Source: Brevibacillus sp. JNUCC-41 (GTDB taxonomy: Bacteria > Bacillota > Bacilli > Bacillales > DSM-1321). From it: DNA of 64,000 nt. The DNA lies in NCBI RefSeq assembly GCF_014844095.1, contig NZ_CP062163.1, forward strand, positions 1,488,001-1,552,000, in the 5' to 3' direction. Shown here in pieces: positions 54,315 to 63,223 of the stretch. How positions within the stretch are numbered: the first letter of the stretch is position 1; each line of letters starts with the position of its first letter. The notes below the pieces were generated by a model. The model worked only from the letters and a program-made list of their open reading frames with translations. It had not been told where the DNA came from and did not search any database. The translations under genes were made by a program, and so were the position numbers.

Positions 54315-55364
54315 TCATGGCTTGTTTTTAAAGTTGAGCATCTTGAGCAACGGCTGGTAGTTTGAATTGACCAAGCCAATTTTCTCCACAAAAATCTCTA
54401 TGATCAGCAAGAGTCCTGTCACAAGGATCAAAGCTCCCCACATCGTTGCAAATGAAAAGATTATGGCCGCTAAGCCAAAGCAAGCAGCTAAAGCGTAAAT
54501 GAGCAAGACAGTCTGCTTATGAGTGAATCCCAAGTTTATCAAGCAGTGATGTAAATGGGATTTATCAGCAGCCGAGATCGGCTGTTTATTGACGACCCTG
54601 CGGATAATCGCGAAAAATGTATCCGAAATGGGAACACCCAAAATGATGATCGGTACGATCAATGAAATCATCGTAACGTTTTTAAACCCTAGCAGGGATA
54701 GAACGGCAATGATGTAACCTAAGAATAATGCACCTGTATCTCCCATGAAAATCTTTGCCGGATGAAAGTTATATTTCAAAAAGCCAAGAGTGCTTCCAAT
54801 CACGATCAATGCGACCATAGCAACAAATAGGTCCCCTTTAATAAGGGCCATGGTTGCAATTGTCACTAATGCGATCGTTGAGACACCGCCTGCAAGGCCA
54901 TCCAGTCCATCTATCAGGTTGATTGCATTAATGATGCTGACGATCCACAAAATTGTGATCGGTATACTAAAAACACCAAATTCAAGTGTATCGGTAAAGA
55001 ACGGCAAATTGATGAATTCCACTTCAAGGCCGCCCCATAATACAATAATGAGGGCCGCCAAAACCTGGCCCAGGAATTTGGGCGCAGCTCTTAATTCAAA
55101 AATATCATCAGCCATCCCGATCAAAATGATGACAAGGGCTCCCACCAGAAGGGGCAACTGCTCCCGAAAGTCATTCATGAAAAGTAAGAAGGTAATGAAA
55201 AAACTCAAAAATATAGCTAAACCGCCCATGCGCGGCATAATTTTACTATGCACTTTTCGCTCATTCGGTTTATCGGTAGCTCCTAATTTAAAGGCCAGCT
55301 TTCCGACAAAAGGAGTCAAAAAAATGGATAATAAAAAGGCTACCAACAAGGCCCCTATTAACAT
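54315..55364 (-). CDS. tagO: TagO, undecaprenyl-phosphate GlcNAc-1-phosphate transferase
   Basis: The 349-aa polytopic enzyme (about 10-11 helices) starts wall teichoic acid synthesis by moving GlcNAc-1-P from UDP-GlcNAc to undecaprenyl phosphate on the cytoplasmic face. Family motifs are KVHSKIMPRMGGLAIF, GMADDIFELR with the catalytic Asp pair, INLIDGLDGLAGG, FMGDTGALFLG and the His-rich loop KSHLHHCLI. The ATG at 55364 has GAGGTGG 6 bases upstream; a GTG at 55385 is the alternative. No GT or ligase gene overlaps it. Confidence 0.93.
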   Translation of the reverse strand: MLIGALLVAFLLSIFLTPFVGKLAFKLGATDKPNERKVHSKIMPRMGGLAIFLSFFITFLLFMNDFREQLPLLVGALVIILIGMADDIFELRAAPKFLGQVLAALIIVLWGGLEVEFINLPFFTDTLEFGVFSIPITILWIVSIINAINLIDGLDGLAGGVSTIALVTIATMALIKGDLFVAMVALIVIGSTLGFLKYNFHPAKIFMGDTGALFLGYIIAVLSLLGFKNVTMISLIVPIIILGVPISDTFFAIIRRVVNKQPISAADKSHLHHCLINLGFTHKQTVLLIYALAACFGLAAIIFSFATMWGALILVTGLLLIIEIFVEKIGLVNSNYQPLLKMLNFKNKP

Positions 55365-55440
55365 CAAGAACCACCTCAATTCCACTAAAAATCTAATACC
55401 CGTATCGATCTATATGAAAACCTATATATAAATGCTTATT

Positions 55441-56544
55441 TTAATTTTTCATCCTCAAATAAACATTATATACGTTTTTGGCTAAAATCTCTATAGAAAA
55501 GTTGCTTTTTGCAAATTTTTGTAAATCCGACCCTATCTTTGTCAGGTCTCCGGATTTTTTTAATTCCATGGCATTGCAGATGGCCAATTTCAGCTGTTCA
55601 ACATTGCCGATATCCGTAATCCAGCCCTTGCTCCGATCGGGAATCAATTCCTTTACACCTCCGACATCACTCGTGATTGCCGGAAGACCCGATCTTGCTC
55701 CTTCAAGTAAAACAAGTGGAAAACTTTCGCTTAATGAAGTCAATAATGTGATGTCCCCTAACGGGTAGATTCGTTCTAAATCTTCACGATACCCTAAAAA
55801 GTGCACATGATCGGATAATCCCTTTTCCGAGACCATCTCTTCCAGAGCAGATCTCCTGCTCCCGTCCCCTGCAAGCAACAGCTTTACATTCGGGAATTCC
55901 GATACCACTTCACTTAATGCCGCTAAAGCAAATTCATGACCTTTCACCGGTTCAAGCCTTGCAGGCATGATGACGATGAAATCATCCTTCCCAAACCCGA
56001 AATCTTCTCTTTGAAGCGGGAAAGGCAATTCCGTTTCAAAGTCAATTCCGTTTAGGATCTTTGTTATTTTTGAAGAATGGATTCCTTGATCAATCAAGTC
56101 TTGCTTAAAGCGGTCGGAAACTGCCAGTATATGATCGGCATATTGAAATGACCTTACATGAAGGCCTGTAAATAATTTCCCTTTTACGCCCTGCCCTAAA
56201 AAGTCATGATGAGGTGAACTGTGAACAGTAAGAAGCCAAGGACATTTGATGAGCCGCTTTATAAAGGCACCATATATATTCGCCCGCGGACCATGTGTAT
56301 GGATGATGTCTATATTATTTAGACGGATAAAGTCCCGTAAAGGTTTCAAAATTGAAAGGTCATATTTGGATTGTTGCTTGAAAAGTTCGGTTTGTATCCC
56401 GGAAGACATGGCCCGCCGGTAAAGTTCACCTTCTTCAAATACACCAAGCAAACATTCCTCTTTATTCAATTGGTTCAGTAAGGACATAATATGAAACATT
56501 CCGCCGCCAGTTTCATTACCAGCGTTTAAATGCAAGATTCTCAT
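55441..56544 (-). CDS. GT4-family glycosyltransferase (envelope polymer)
   Basis: The 367-aa GT-B fold enzyme begins MRILHLNAGNETGGGMFHIM (donor/acceptor glycine loop). It has IDIIHTHGPRANIYG in the N-terminal half and the C-terminal retaining motif LTSLSESFPLVLLEGARSGL (Glu-x7-Glu). The ATG at 56544 lies about 9 bases from AAGGAG; a GTG at 56553 abuts it. It follows tagA by about 18 bases, suggesting joint function in wall teichoic acid or another polymer. Sugar and linkage cannot be told from sequence. Confidence 0.82.
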   Translation of the reverse strand: MRILHLNAGNETGGGMFHIMSLLNQLNKEECLLGVFEEGELYRRAMSSGIQTELFKQQSKYDLSILKPLRDFIRLNNIDIIHTHGPRANIYGAFIKRLIKCPWLLTVHSSPHHDFLGQGVKGKLFTGLHVRSFQYADHILAVSDRFKQDLIDQGIHSSKITKILNGIDFETELPFPLQREDFGFGKDDFIVIMPARLEPVKGHEFALAALSEVVSEFPNVKLLLAGDGSRRSALEEMVSEKGLSDHVHFLGYREDLERIYPLGDITLLTSLSESFPLVLLEGARSGLPAITSDVGGVKELIPDRSKGWITDIGNVEQLKLAICNAMELKKSGDLTKIGSDLQKFAKSNFSIEILAKNVYNVYLRMKN

Positions 56545-56562
56545 CCAGTCCACTCCTTATAT

Positions 56563-57306
56563 TCAGGAACGCTGCACCGTTCTCCTTAACCGCTTAACCT
56601 TCAAAACGAATCTTGGCAGCGCAAGCATCCGTTTCCAGCGCGAGGGTTGCTGGATCAGTCGGTACAACCATTCAAGACGCATCTTTTGCCAGATAACCGG
56701 GGCGCGGTTCACCTTTCCCGCAAGGACATCAAAGCTTCCCCCAACTCCCATGAATAACCCCTTATTGAATAGCCCATAGTGCTTGGAAACCCATTTTTCC
56801 TGCCTAGGGAATCCTAATGCAGTCAAAATGATGTCAGGTTCAAGATCCGCTATCGACTTAGGCAGGGCATCATCCTTTATATCAATGTAACCATGGTTGT
56901 ATCCCACCAACTCGAGACCCGGATATGATTCTTTTACTTTCAGGGCCGCCGCTTCAATCACGCTTTCCTCTGCTCCAAGCAGGTATACCTTCAGCGCTTT
57001 TTCATCAGCGAACCGAAATAATTCATTCATCAAATCGAATCCAGTAATCCGTTCTTGTAAAGGTTGATTTAGCCATTTAGAGGCCATAATAATACCAACG
57101 CCATCCGGAGTGATGTAATCAGCCGATATAATGATGTCTTTATAATCCTGATGTTCATTCGCATACTCAACTATTTCTGGATTTGCCGTAACGATAAACG
57201 TTTTTTCCTGATTCATCAATCTTGGATAGATCATTCCATTCATGAATTCGTCCATATTGCTATCAATGAATGGTATGGATAGTATCTCAACAAACTTTTC
57301 TGTCAT
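56563..57306 (-). CDS. tagA: TagA, N-acetylmannosaminyltransferase (WecG/TagA/CpsF)
   Basis: The 247-aa GT26 enzyme has TFIVTANPEIVEYA, the catalytic SADYITPDGVGII, VYLLGAEESVIEAA, ILTALGFPRQEKW and the C-terminal LEWLYRLIQQPSRWKRM tail. TagA adds ManNAc to undecaprenyl-PP-GlcNAc (the TagO product) to complete the linkage-unit disaccharide. It is on the same strand as the GT4 gene and tagO. Confidence 0.9.
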   Translation of the reverse strand: MTEKFVEILSIPFIDSNMDEFMNGMIYPRLMNQEKTFIVTANPEIVEYANEHQDYKDIIISADYITPDGVGIIMASKWLNQPLQERITGFDLMNELFRFADEKALKVYLLGAEESVIEAAALKVKESYPGLELVGYNHGYIDIKDDALPKSIADLEPDIILTALGFPRQEKWVSKHYGLFNKGLFMGVGGSFDVLAGKVNRAPVIWQKMRLEWLYRLIQQPSRWKRMLALPRFVLKVKRLRRTVQRS

Positions 57307-57417
57307 TTCACTTCAGCCTTTCATATGTACTATACATCTAAAGGGTGGGGTATTATTCAAGAAATTTTTTCATACACATCATAGAACGTGATTTTTGATT
57401 CAAAGGTGGTTAATCAA

Positions 57418-58848
57418 TTGAAGTTTATAGAGAAGCAATCGTTATCCATTCTATTACTGTGCCTGCTCGTCCCATCGGCAGTTCCTCACCCTATCGCCGG
57501 TTACATGGCAACGGCGCTGATGCTCTTTTTTATCGGTATAAATAAAAAAAACCTGTTATTAATTCTATTCATTTATTTCCCTGCCCGTCCCTTATTGATG
57601 GAACTGAATAGCGGCTTAACCTATACAGGTGACCTGATCATTCTCACCTTATTCATTTCTTTGCTTATTGAAAGATTCAAAAAGAACGAATGGCAATTTT
57701 CGAAATATCATTTTACTGCGCCATATTGGTTGTTTTGTTTAATTGGTGCAGGGGCTGCACTCATAACAGGAGTGGGAATCCTCCCCATCCTATTTGAACT
57801 CCGTGCATTGCTTATTACATTCTTGCTTCTTTACATTATCGGTGAATTAAATCTAGAAAGAAAGGATATCTTTCGCTTTTTAAAGGTAATCCTAATATTT
57901 ACAGTCTTACTTTGCCTGCATGGCATCGTGGAGAAAATCTTTTCACGTACGGTCCTGCTTCCCCATGCATGGGAAATGTGGAATCTTTCTCCTATAAACC
58001 GGATGAGGATTTATGGAGCACCTGCCAATCCTAATGTATTTGCCTTATACTTAAGCATCCAGTTATTCCTTAGTTTCTTTCTATTTCAGTCGCTGAAAAA
58101 ATATAAATGGATCGTCTTCCTGGCAGCCATCCTGTTTTCCGGAACATTATTCCTTACCTACTCACGGGGCACGATGATAGCATTTGGGTTCTCGGCGCTT
58201 GTCTTTATGATCTGGACTAGAAATAAACCATTTCTCAAATATGCTGTAGGAGCACTTTGTCTCGGCCTGCTTCTTATTTATTACCCAGTTTTATTTGCAT
58301 CAAGTAAAGTGGAGGTATCCGCATCGATTCCCATGGAAAATGTGGTAATTGGCAGCACCCCCTCTCCTGAACACGAACATGCCCTCTCCAACCGCTTTTC
58401 AGAGATGTTCTCTGATAAAACTCTGCACCAAAGTACGGAATGGGGCCGGTTATATGTCCTAATCAAAGGAATTGAAATTTTCACAGATCACCCGATAATC
58501 GGTACCGGGCTAGCAACCTTCGGAGATTCTGCCACACTTTCCTATTCCTCACCAATCTATCAGGATTATCAAATTGGTGAAAGGATGTATACCGATAATC
58601 AATATATCCAGATTCTGGTCCAAACTGGCGTATTGGGATTTCTTGCAGTCTTTGCATTCATCTTTTTCACCTGCCGTAAAATCCTAAAATCGGGAAATGG
58701 CACTTTAGCAGCGTTTACCATCTGCCTGATGTTGGCCGCATTATTAGCAGGACTTTTCTACAATATTCTCGAAGATAAATCGTTTACGCTGATATTTTAC
58801 AGTTGTTTGGGAATCTGTTTACAGAAGGACATCATTTTAAAGGATTGA
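57418..58848 (+). CDS. O-antigen ligase/polymerase-like membrane protein
   Basis: The 476-aa protein has about 11-12 hydrophobic segments and a large extracytoplasmic loop (about residues 290-385) ending in the Wzy/WaaL motif GTGLATFGDSA. A cytoplasmic GTLFLTYSRGTMIAFGFSAL stretch is typical. These proteins polymerise or ligate lipid-linked glycans outside the cell. The TTG at 57418 is preferred because AAGGTGG lies 8 bases upstream; a GTG at 57388 would add ten residues. It heads a + strand trio with a flippase and a GT4 gene. It resembles TuaE-type polymerases in layout, but the polymer is unknown. Confidence 0.82.
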   Translation: MKFIEKQSLSILLLCLLVPSAVPHPIAGYMATALMLFFIGINKKNLLLILFIYFPARPLLMELNSGLTYTGDLIILTLFISLLIERFKKNEWQFSKYHFTAPYWLFCLIGAGAALITGVGILPILFELRALLITFLLLYIIGELNLERKDIFRFLKVILIFTVLLCLHGIVEKIFSRTVLLPHAWEMWNLSPINRMRIYGAPANPNVFALYLSIQLFLSFFLFQSLKKYKWIVFLAAILFSGTLFLTYSRGTMIAFGFSALVFMIWTRNKPFLKYAVGALCLGLLLIYYPVLFASSKVEVSASIPMENVVIGSTPSPEHEHALSNRFSEMFSDKTLHQSTEWGRLYVLIKGIEIFTDHPIIGTGLATFGDSATLSYSSPIYQDYQIGERMYTDNQYIQILVQTGVLGFLAVFAFIFFTCRKILKSGNGTLAAFTICLMLAALLAGLFYNILEDKSFTLIFYSCLGICLQKDIILKD

Positions 58849-58852
58849 AAAT

Positions 58853-60379
58853 ATGCCTACTCTTTCACATGTCATTAAATCGGTCGGGCTCGTCACCATT
58901 ATTGCAGCCATTGGAAAAGTCCTCGGTTTCGGTCGGGAATCGATCATAGCCGCCTATTTCGGGGCATCATCATTGGCAGATGTTTTTTTCGTGGCAAGCC
59001 TCATACCAACCATTCTTTTTACGGCTCTCGGCAGCGGTCTTCAGGCCGGCGTTATCCCGATTTACTTGGAAAAGAAAGCGGACAATCCGGTGAAAGCTGA
59101 TGAATTCATCAGTGTTTTAGGCTCTTTCTTTATGCTGGTAGCCGGAGTCCTGACCATTGCCTGCATGATTTTCATAAAGCCGCTCGTCATGTTGACAGCC
59201 CCGGGTTTCTCTGAGTCTGAGCTTGCCCTGACGGAGTCACTGACCCGGATCATGCTGCCAAGTTTACTATTTTTCACGCTTTCATACATGGCGACGGGGG
59301 TCCTGAATGCGAATAAGCGTTTTATTCTGCCGGCACTCACTTCAACTGCACAAAACACGGTCATTATAGCAGCCACTGTATTGTTCGCTGCTCCGTTTGG
59401 GATTGAAGGATTGGCTTGGGGCTTTTTATTCGGTGCAGCAAGCCAGTTCCTTATTCAATACCCATCATTGAAGAAATACGGAATCCGGCCCATCGTCGCT
59501 TTCCTGCCCCATAAAAGGCAGATCGTTCAAACACTGTACACCTTTTATCCAATCATCATCGCCGCTTTGGCGATCCAGTTGAATAGTGTCGTCGATCGGA
59601 TTATTGCGACTTCGCTCGAAACAGGGAGCGTATCGGCACTGAACTATGCGAATCGCCTGCTGTGGCTGCCATTAAGCATTGTCCTCACGCCTCTGATTAC
59701 CGTATTGTATCCTTCAATCGTCGAGCGTGCACTTATAAGCTATCGATCTTTCCTTAATTTGACCTTAAAGGGAGTGAAGTCGCTATTATTTTTGGCTATT
59801 CCTTTCATGGTCGTCATGTTAATCAGTGGAAACAGCTTAATCACTCTGGCTTTCCAGCGCGGGGCCTTCGATGCTTCAGCAACCGAGGTGACTTATAGGG
59901 CATTCATCTTTTATTCAGCTTACCTCCCGTTCTTTGCACTGCGGGATTATCTGATGAACGCTTTCTACGCCTTGAAGAAAACGAAAGTGGCTATGTATTC
60001 CTGCCTGGTTGCCGTATTACTTAACGTCCTGCTCAGCTGGGTCCTATCACGATATCTCGGCGTCGGCGGAATCGCTTTAGCATCTGGCATTTCCATGCTC
60101 CTGCAATCTCTCTACCTTTTCGGCTACCTATGGCTAAAGACAGAAAGAACGGACAAGGCCGCTTTCACGGATGTTTTTCAGGAAAGCAGCAAGCTTGCCA
60201 TCATCGGAATCATCATTTACGGACTCGCTCTCTGGATCCATCCGTTAACCATGACGTTACCCATCATCATGGAATTAGTGATCATCTCGCTGCTCGTATT
60301 CGGATTATATCTTGCATTATCCATTCTTTTTAAAGTAAGCAGCCTGCAAGCGGTGAAAAGGATCAGGTCATCCAAGTAA
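58853..60379 (+). CDS. MurJ/MviN-family lipid-linked glycan flippase
   Basis: The 508-aa, 14-helix protein has the MurJ start IGKVLGFGRESIIAAYFGAS, SLIPTILFTALGSGLQAGVI, and later ALNYANRLLWLPLSIVLTPL and LAFQRGAFDASAT. MurJ proteins flip lipid II; this paralogue lies in a polymer cluster and may flip the substrate of the adjacent O-antigen-ligase-like enzyme. It starts 4 bases after that gene's stop, with AAAGGAT in the overlap region, and is followed 24 bases later by a GT4 gene. Lipid II itself remains a possible substrate. Confidence 0.86.
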   Translation: MPTLSHVIKSVGLVTIIAAIGKVLGFGRESIIAAYFGASSLADVFFVASLIPTILFTALGSGLQAGVIPIYLEKKADNPVKADEFISVLGSFFMLVAGVLTIACMIFIKPLVMLTAPGFSESELALTESLTRIMLPSLLFFTLSYMATGVLNANKRFILPALTSTAQNTVIIAATVLFAAPFGIEGLAWGFLFGAASQFLIQYPSLKKYGIRPIVAFLPHKRQIVQTLYTFYPIIIAALAIQLNSVVDRIIATSLETGSVSALNYANRLLWLPLSIVLTPLITVLYPSIVERALISYRSFLNLTLKGVKSLLFLAIPFMVVMLISGNSLITLAFQRGAFDASATEVTYRAFIFYSAYLPFFALRDYLMNAFYALKKTKVAMYSCLVAVLLNVLLSWVLSRYLGVGGIALASGISMLLQSLYLFGYLWLKTERTDKAAFTDVFQESSKLAIIGIIIYGLALWIHPLTMTLPIIMELVIISLLVFGLYLALSILFKVSSLQAVKRIRSSK

Positions 60380-60403
60380 TTCATTAGAAGAAGGAGTGCC
60401 ATT

Positions 60404-61570
60404 ATGAACATTTTAATCACGACCATTTTCAACTACCCTCATGAAGGAGGGCTATCGAGCCATATCACTACGTTAAAAAAGGGTTTAATGTCACGGGGCC
60501 ATGACGTGGACATATTATCTTTCTCTCAATTGCCACCTTTCAAGAGGAAGATGCTCGCCCAAGCTCCAGGATTTTTACTAAATAAAGTAAAACAGGGGAG
60601 CGGCCAGCTTTTCAATGACCGGCAACGCCAAAAATTATTGGCTTCATCTATTAAAGCCTTGAAAAAGAACTATGATGTCATTAATGCACAAGACATTTTC
60701 GCAACGCTCGCCTCCATCGAATCCGGGATACCAACGGTGCAAACCGTCCATGGGTATTATTCATTCGAGGCAGTCAGCAGGGGCGCCCTTCTTCCGGATA
60801 GTGAAGAAGATTTGATCATTCGGGAGCTGGAAAGGAAAGCTTATCAGTCAGCTGCAAAAGTGGTGACGGTCGATCGAAGGATCAAAGACTATATAAATCA
60901 TTTGGCACATATAGAGGCGGATACGATCAAGAACTTCATTGACGTATCTGCTTTCAAACCGGAAATGGCAAAGCGGGAGCAAACCCGTCGGGACTTTCAA
61001 ATACCCCTACATAAAAAGATGATTTTCGTTCCGAGAAGAATGACGGAAAAGAACGGTGTCATCTACCCGCTCCTTGCTCTGCCGGAGGTGCTGGAAAATC
61101 ATCATGAAACGGTATTGGTCTATGCAGGTACAGGGGAACAGCGAAGCCGGCTTGAGGAAACGGCAGCCAAGCTCAAAATTTCAGATTCCGTACTTTTCCT
61201 GGGCTCAGTGCCATTCGAGAAAATGCATAATCTCTATGAAACATCAGACATCGTACTCATCCCTAGCGTTCATTCCCACGGGGTGGAAGAAGCGACTTCC
61301 ATTTCTGCATTGGAAGCGATGAGTTGCCGCTCACCCGTGATTGCAAGCGCAATCGGAGGTTTAAAGGAAATTCTCATTGATGGTGAAGATGGTCTGTTAG
61401 TGGAGGAAAAAAATAAGGAAGCACTGGCACAAGCCATCTCCATTCTGCTTAAAGACGCTGAATATGCAACAAAGTTAGCTGCGAAAGCAAGATATAAAAT
61501 GGAAAGCGAATACTCCCACCTTTCAGCTGCCGAGCGGTTTGAGAAAGCTTATGATGAAGTGCTGAACTAA
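60404..61570 (+). CDS. GT4-family glycosyltransferase
   Basis: The 388-aa GT-B enzyme begins MNILITTIFNYPHEGGLSSH, has YDVINAQDIFATLASI, the central FVPRRMTEKNGVIYPLLAL hinge, and the retaining motif HGVEEATSISALEAMSCRSP with paired Glu residues. AAGGAG lies 7 bases before the ATG. It is the third gene of the O-antigen-ligase/flippase/GT unit and ends at a terminator shared with tagH. The sugar donor is unknown. Confidence 0.85.
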   Translation: MNILITTIFNYPHEGGLSSHITTLKKGLMSRGHDVDILSFSQLPPFKRKMLAQAPGFLLNKVKQGSGQLFNDRQRQKLLASSIKALKKNYDVINAQDIFATLASIESGIPTVQTVHGYYSFEAVSRGALLPDSEEDLIIRELERKAYQSAAKVVTVDRRIKDYINHLAHIEADTIKNFIDVSAFKPEMAKREQTRRDFQIPLHKKMIFVPRRMTEKNGVIYPLLALPEVLENHHETVLVYAGTGEQRSRLEETAAKLKISDSVLFLGSVPFEKMHNLYETSDIVLIPSVHSHGVEEATSISALEAMSCRSPVIASAIGGLKEILIDGEDGLLVEEKNKEALAQAISILLKDAEYATKLAAKARYKMESEYSHLSAAERFEKAYDEVLN

Positions 61571-61571
61571 A

Positions 61572-61602
61572 AAAAGCAGACCCGAACCCCGGGTCTGCTT
61601 TT
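61572..61602. terminator. Bidirectional terminator between the GT4 gene and tagH
   Basis: AAAAGCAGACCCG pairs with CGGGTCTGCTTTT across a short loop. Confidence 0.9.
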
Positions 61603-61607
61603 CACTT

Positions 61608-62405
61608 TCATACCATTGCGGAACTACGCCTTTTCATTTGTTCTTCACGGTATTTTTTCTGTTCTTGTTTAGACATGGCGTTATATTCTTTTAAGAATGC
61701 TTCATATTGCGGCATTACTTCGTTCATGGCACCGTATGCCTTTAACTCTCCATACTCAAGCCATAAAGCCTTTTGGCAAAATTTCTTCATCTGACCGATT
61801 GAATGGCTGACAAAGAACATCGTTTTGCCTTTTTCCTTAAATTCGTTCATTTTCTCCAAACACTTTTCAGCAAAGTTTTTATCCCCGACTGATAAGGCTT
61901 CATCAATAATCAGGATATCTGGATCGATATGCACGGAAATGGAAAAACCAAGCCTGGATTTCATGCCGCTTGAGTAGGATTTCACCGGTTGGTCAATGAA
62001 CTTGCCAAGCTCTGAAAACTCGATGATCTCGGGCTCAAGTTCTTTGATCTGATTTTTGTCGAATCCGAGCATCAGCATTTTCAGTTCGATATTTTCTCTG
62101 CCCGTCAACTGGTTATTCAGTCCCGATGCAACGGCAATCAAAGCTGTTTTCCCGTTAGTTTGGACATTTCCGTCCGTTGGCGGGATAATGCCTGCAATAA
62201 TATTGGACAATGTGGATTTCCCTGATCCGTTGACCCCGACAAATCCTATTACATCGCCCTTTTCAGCTTCAAAACTTACATTCCTCAGAGCAAAATACTC
62301 TTCCCCATAGCTTTTGGGCAAAAGGAGATCCAATAATTTTTCCGAGTTTTTATTATATAATTTATATTTTTTCGTTATATCTTTGACTATTACCGATTTT
62401 TCCAA
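61608..62405 (-). CDS. tagH: TagH, teichoic acid export ATPase
   Basis: The 265-aa ABC ATPase has Walker A GFVGVNGSGKST (about residues 54-65), signature SYSSGMKSRLGF, Walker B DILIIDEALSVGD and the His switch MFFVSHS. With TagG it exports lipid-linked wall teichoic acid. It has the short form seen in Staphylococcus TarH (264 aa) and lacks the long C-terminal extension of B. subtilis TagH (527 aa). It follows tagG by about 17 bases. Confidence 0.93.
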   Translation of the reverse strand: MEKSVIVKDITKKYKLYNKNSEKLLDLLLPKSYGEEYFALRNVSFEAEKGDVIGFVGVNGSGKSTLSNIIAGIIPPTDGNVQTNGKTALIAVASGLNNQLTGRENIELKMLMLGFDKNQIKELEPEIIEFSELGKFIDQPVKSYSSGMKSRLGFSISVHIDPDILIIDEALSVGDKNFAEKCLEKMNEFKEKGKTMFFVSHSIGQMKKFCQKALWLEYGELKAYGAMNEVMPQYEAFLKEYNAMSKQEQKKYREEQMKRRSSAMV

Positions 62406-62422
62406 CTTTTCTCACTTCCAGT

Positions 62423-63220
62423 TTACTTAAAGTCAACAAAGCGATCTCTAAACCTGACATGCAGCGAGGAACCTATCAAAAACAAGATGATAACGACTGC
62501 CCAGAAATAAAGCGTATATTCCCAATGCTCTATTAGATACCATGATTCCCCCAACAATGATGCTCGATACCCCTCCACAATATAATATAGGGGATTCAGC
62601 TTCATGATGTTGACTATGACAGGATGGTCCTTAGCATCCATTACCCAAAGGATTGGTGTTAAATAAAACAAGACTTTCATTAAGGACACGATTATATTAT
62701 GAACGTCACGAATGATGGTTGATAATGTTGAAGAGATTAACCCAAACGAAAATAACAGCAAGACCGTCGCAACAATATAATACGGCAGCTGCAAGATATA
62801 GACTGTTGGGAGGTATCCAGTAAAACCTAATAGGATGATGATGACTCCCAGCAGCATTAAATGCTGATACAACTTGGCAAAGATGACATACGATGGGATG
62901 ACACTCATCGGAAAGCTCATCTTGGATACCATATTCAGTCGGGAAAAGACGGATTTGGACGTTTGAGTTATTGAAGGATTCACAAAAAACCAGACAACGA
63001 TCCCTGCCATAAGCCATGGAAGGAAATTTTCACCGCGATTTAAGATTATAAATCCGAATACAAACCAATAAATCGAAATCTGTATCATCGGATTGATGAT
63101 TTCCCATAGGATTCCCAGGTAGTTATTGCTGTTGGCACTTTTCACTTCATAAACAGATAAACGCCTTACCAAATAAAAACTATTGATTTGTTCTTTTAAA
63201 ACGGTCAAAGCTGAACTCAT
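62423..63220 (-). CDS. tagG: TagG, teichoic acid export permease
   Basis: The 265-aa ABC-2-type permease has six hydrophobic segments. It contains YLGILWEIINPMIQISIYWF, LPWLMAGIVVWFFVNPSITQ and the late YYIVEGYRASLLGESW stretch before the last helix, all typical of TagG/RfbA permeases. It forms the channel for TagH. It starts 3 bases after the upstream polymerase gene's stop, so the three genes share a transcript. Confidence 0.93.
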   Translation of the reverse strand: MSSALTVLKEQINSFYLVRRLSVYEVKSANSNNYLGILWEIINPMIQISIYWFVFGFIILNRGENFLPWLMAGIVVWFFVNPSITQTSKSVFSRLNMVSKMSFPMSVIPSYVIFAKLYQHLMLLGVIIILLGFTGYLPTVYILQLPYYIVATVLLLFSFGLISSTLSTIIRDVHNIIVSLMKVLFYLTPILWVMDAKDHPVIVNIMKLNPLYYIVEGYRASLLGESWYLIEHWEYTLYFWAVVIILFLIGSSLHVRFRDRFVDFK

Positions 63221-63223
63221 AAA

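Noticed and set aside
54790..55431. 213-aa frame antisense to tagO
   Set aside because: TagO motifs occupy the minus strand; no ribosome-binding site on the + strand.
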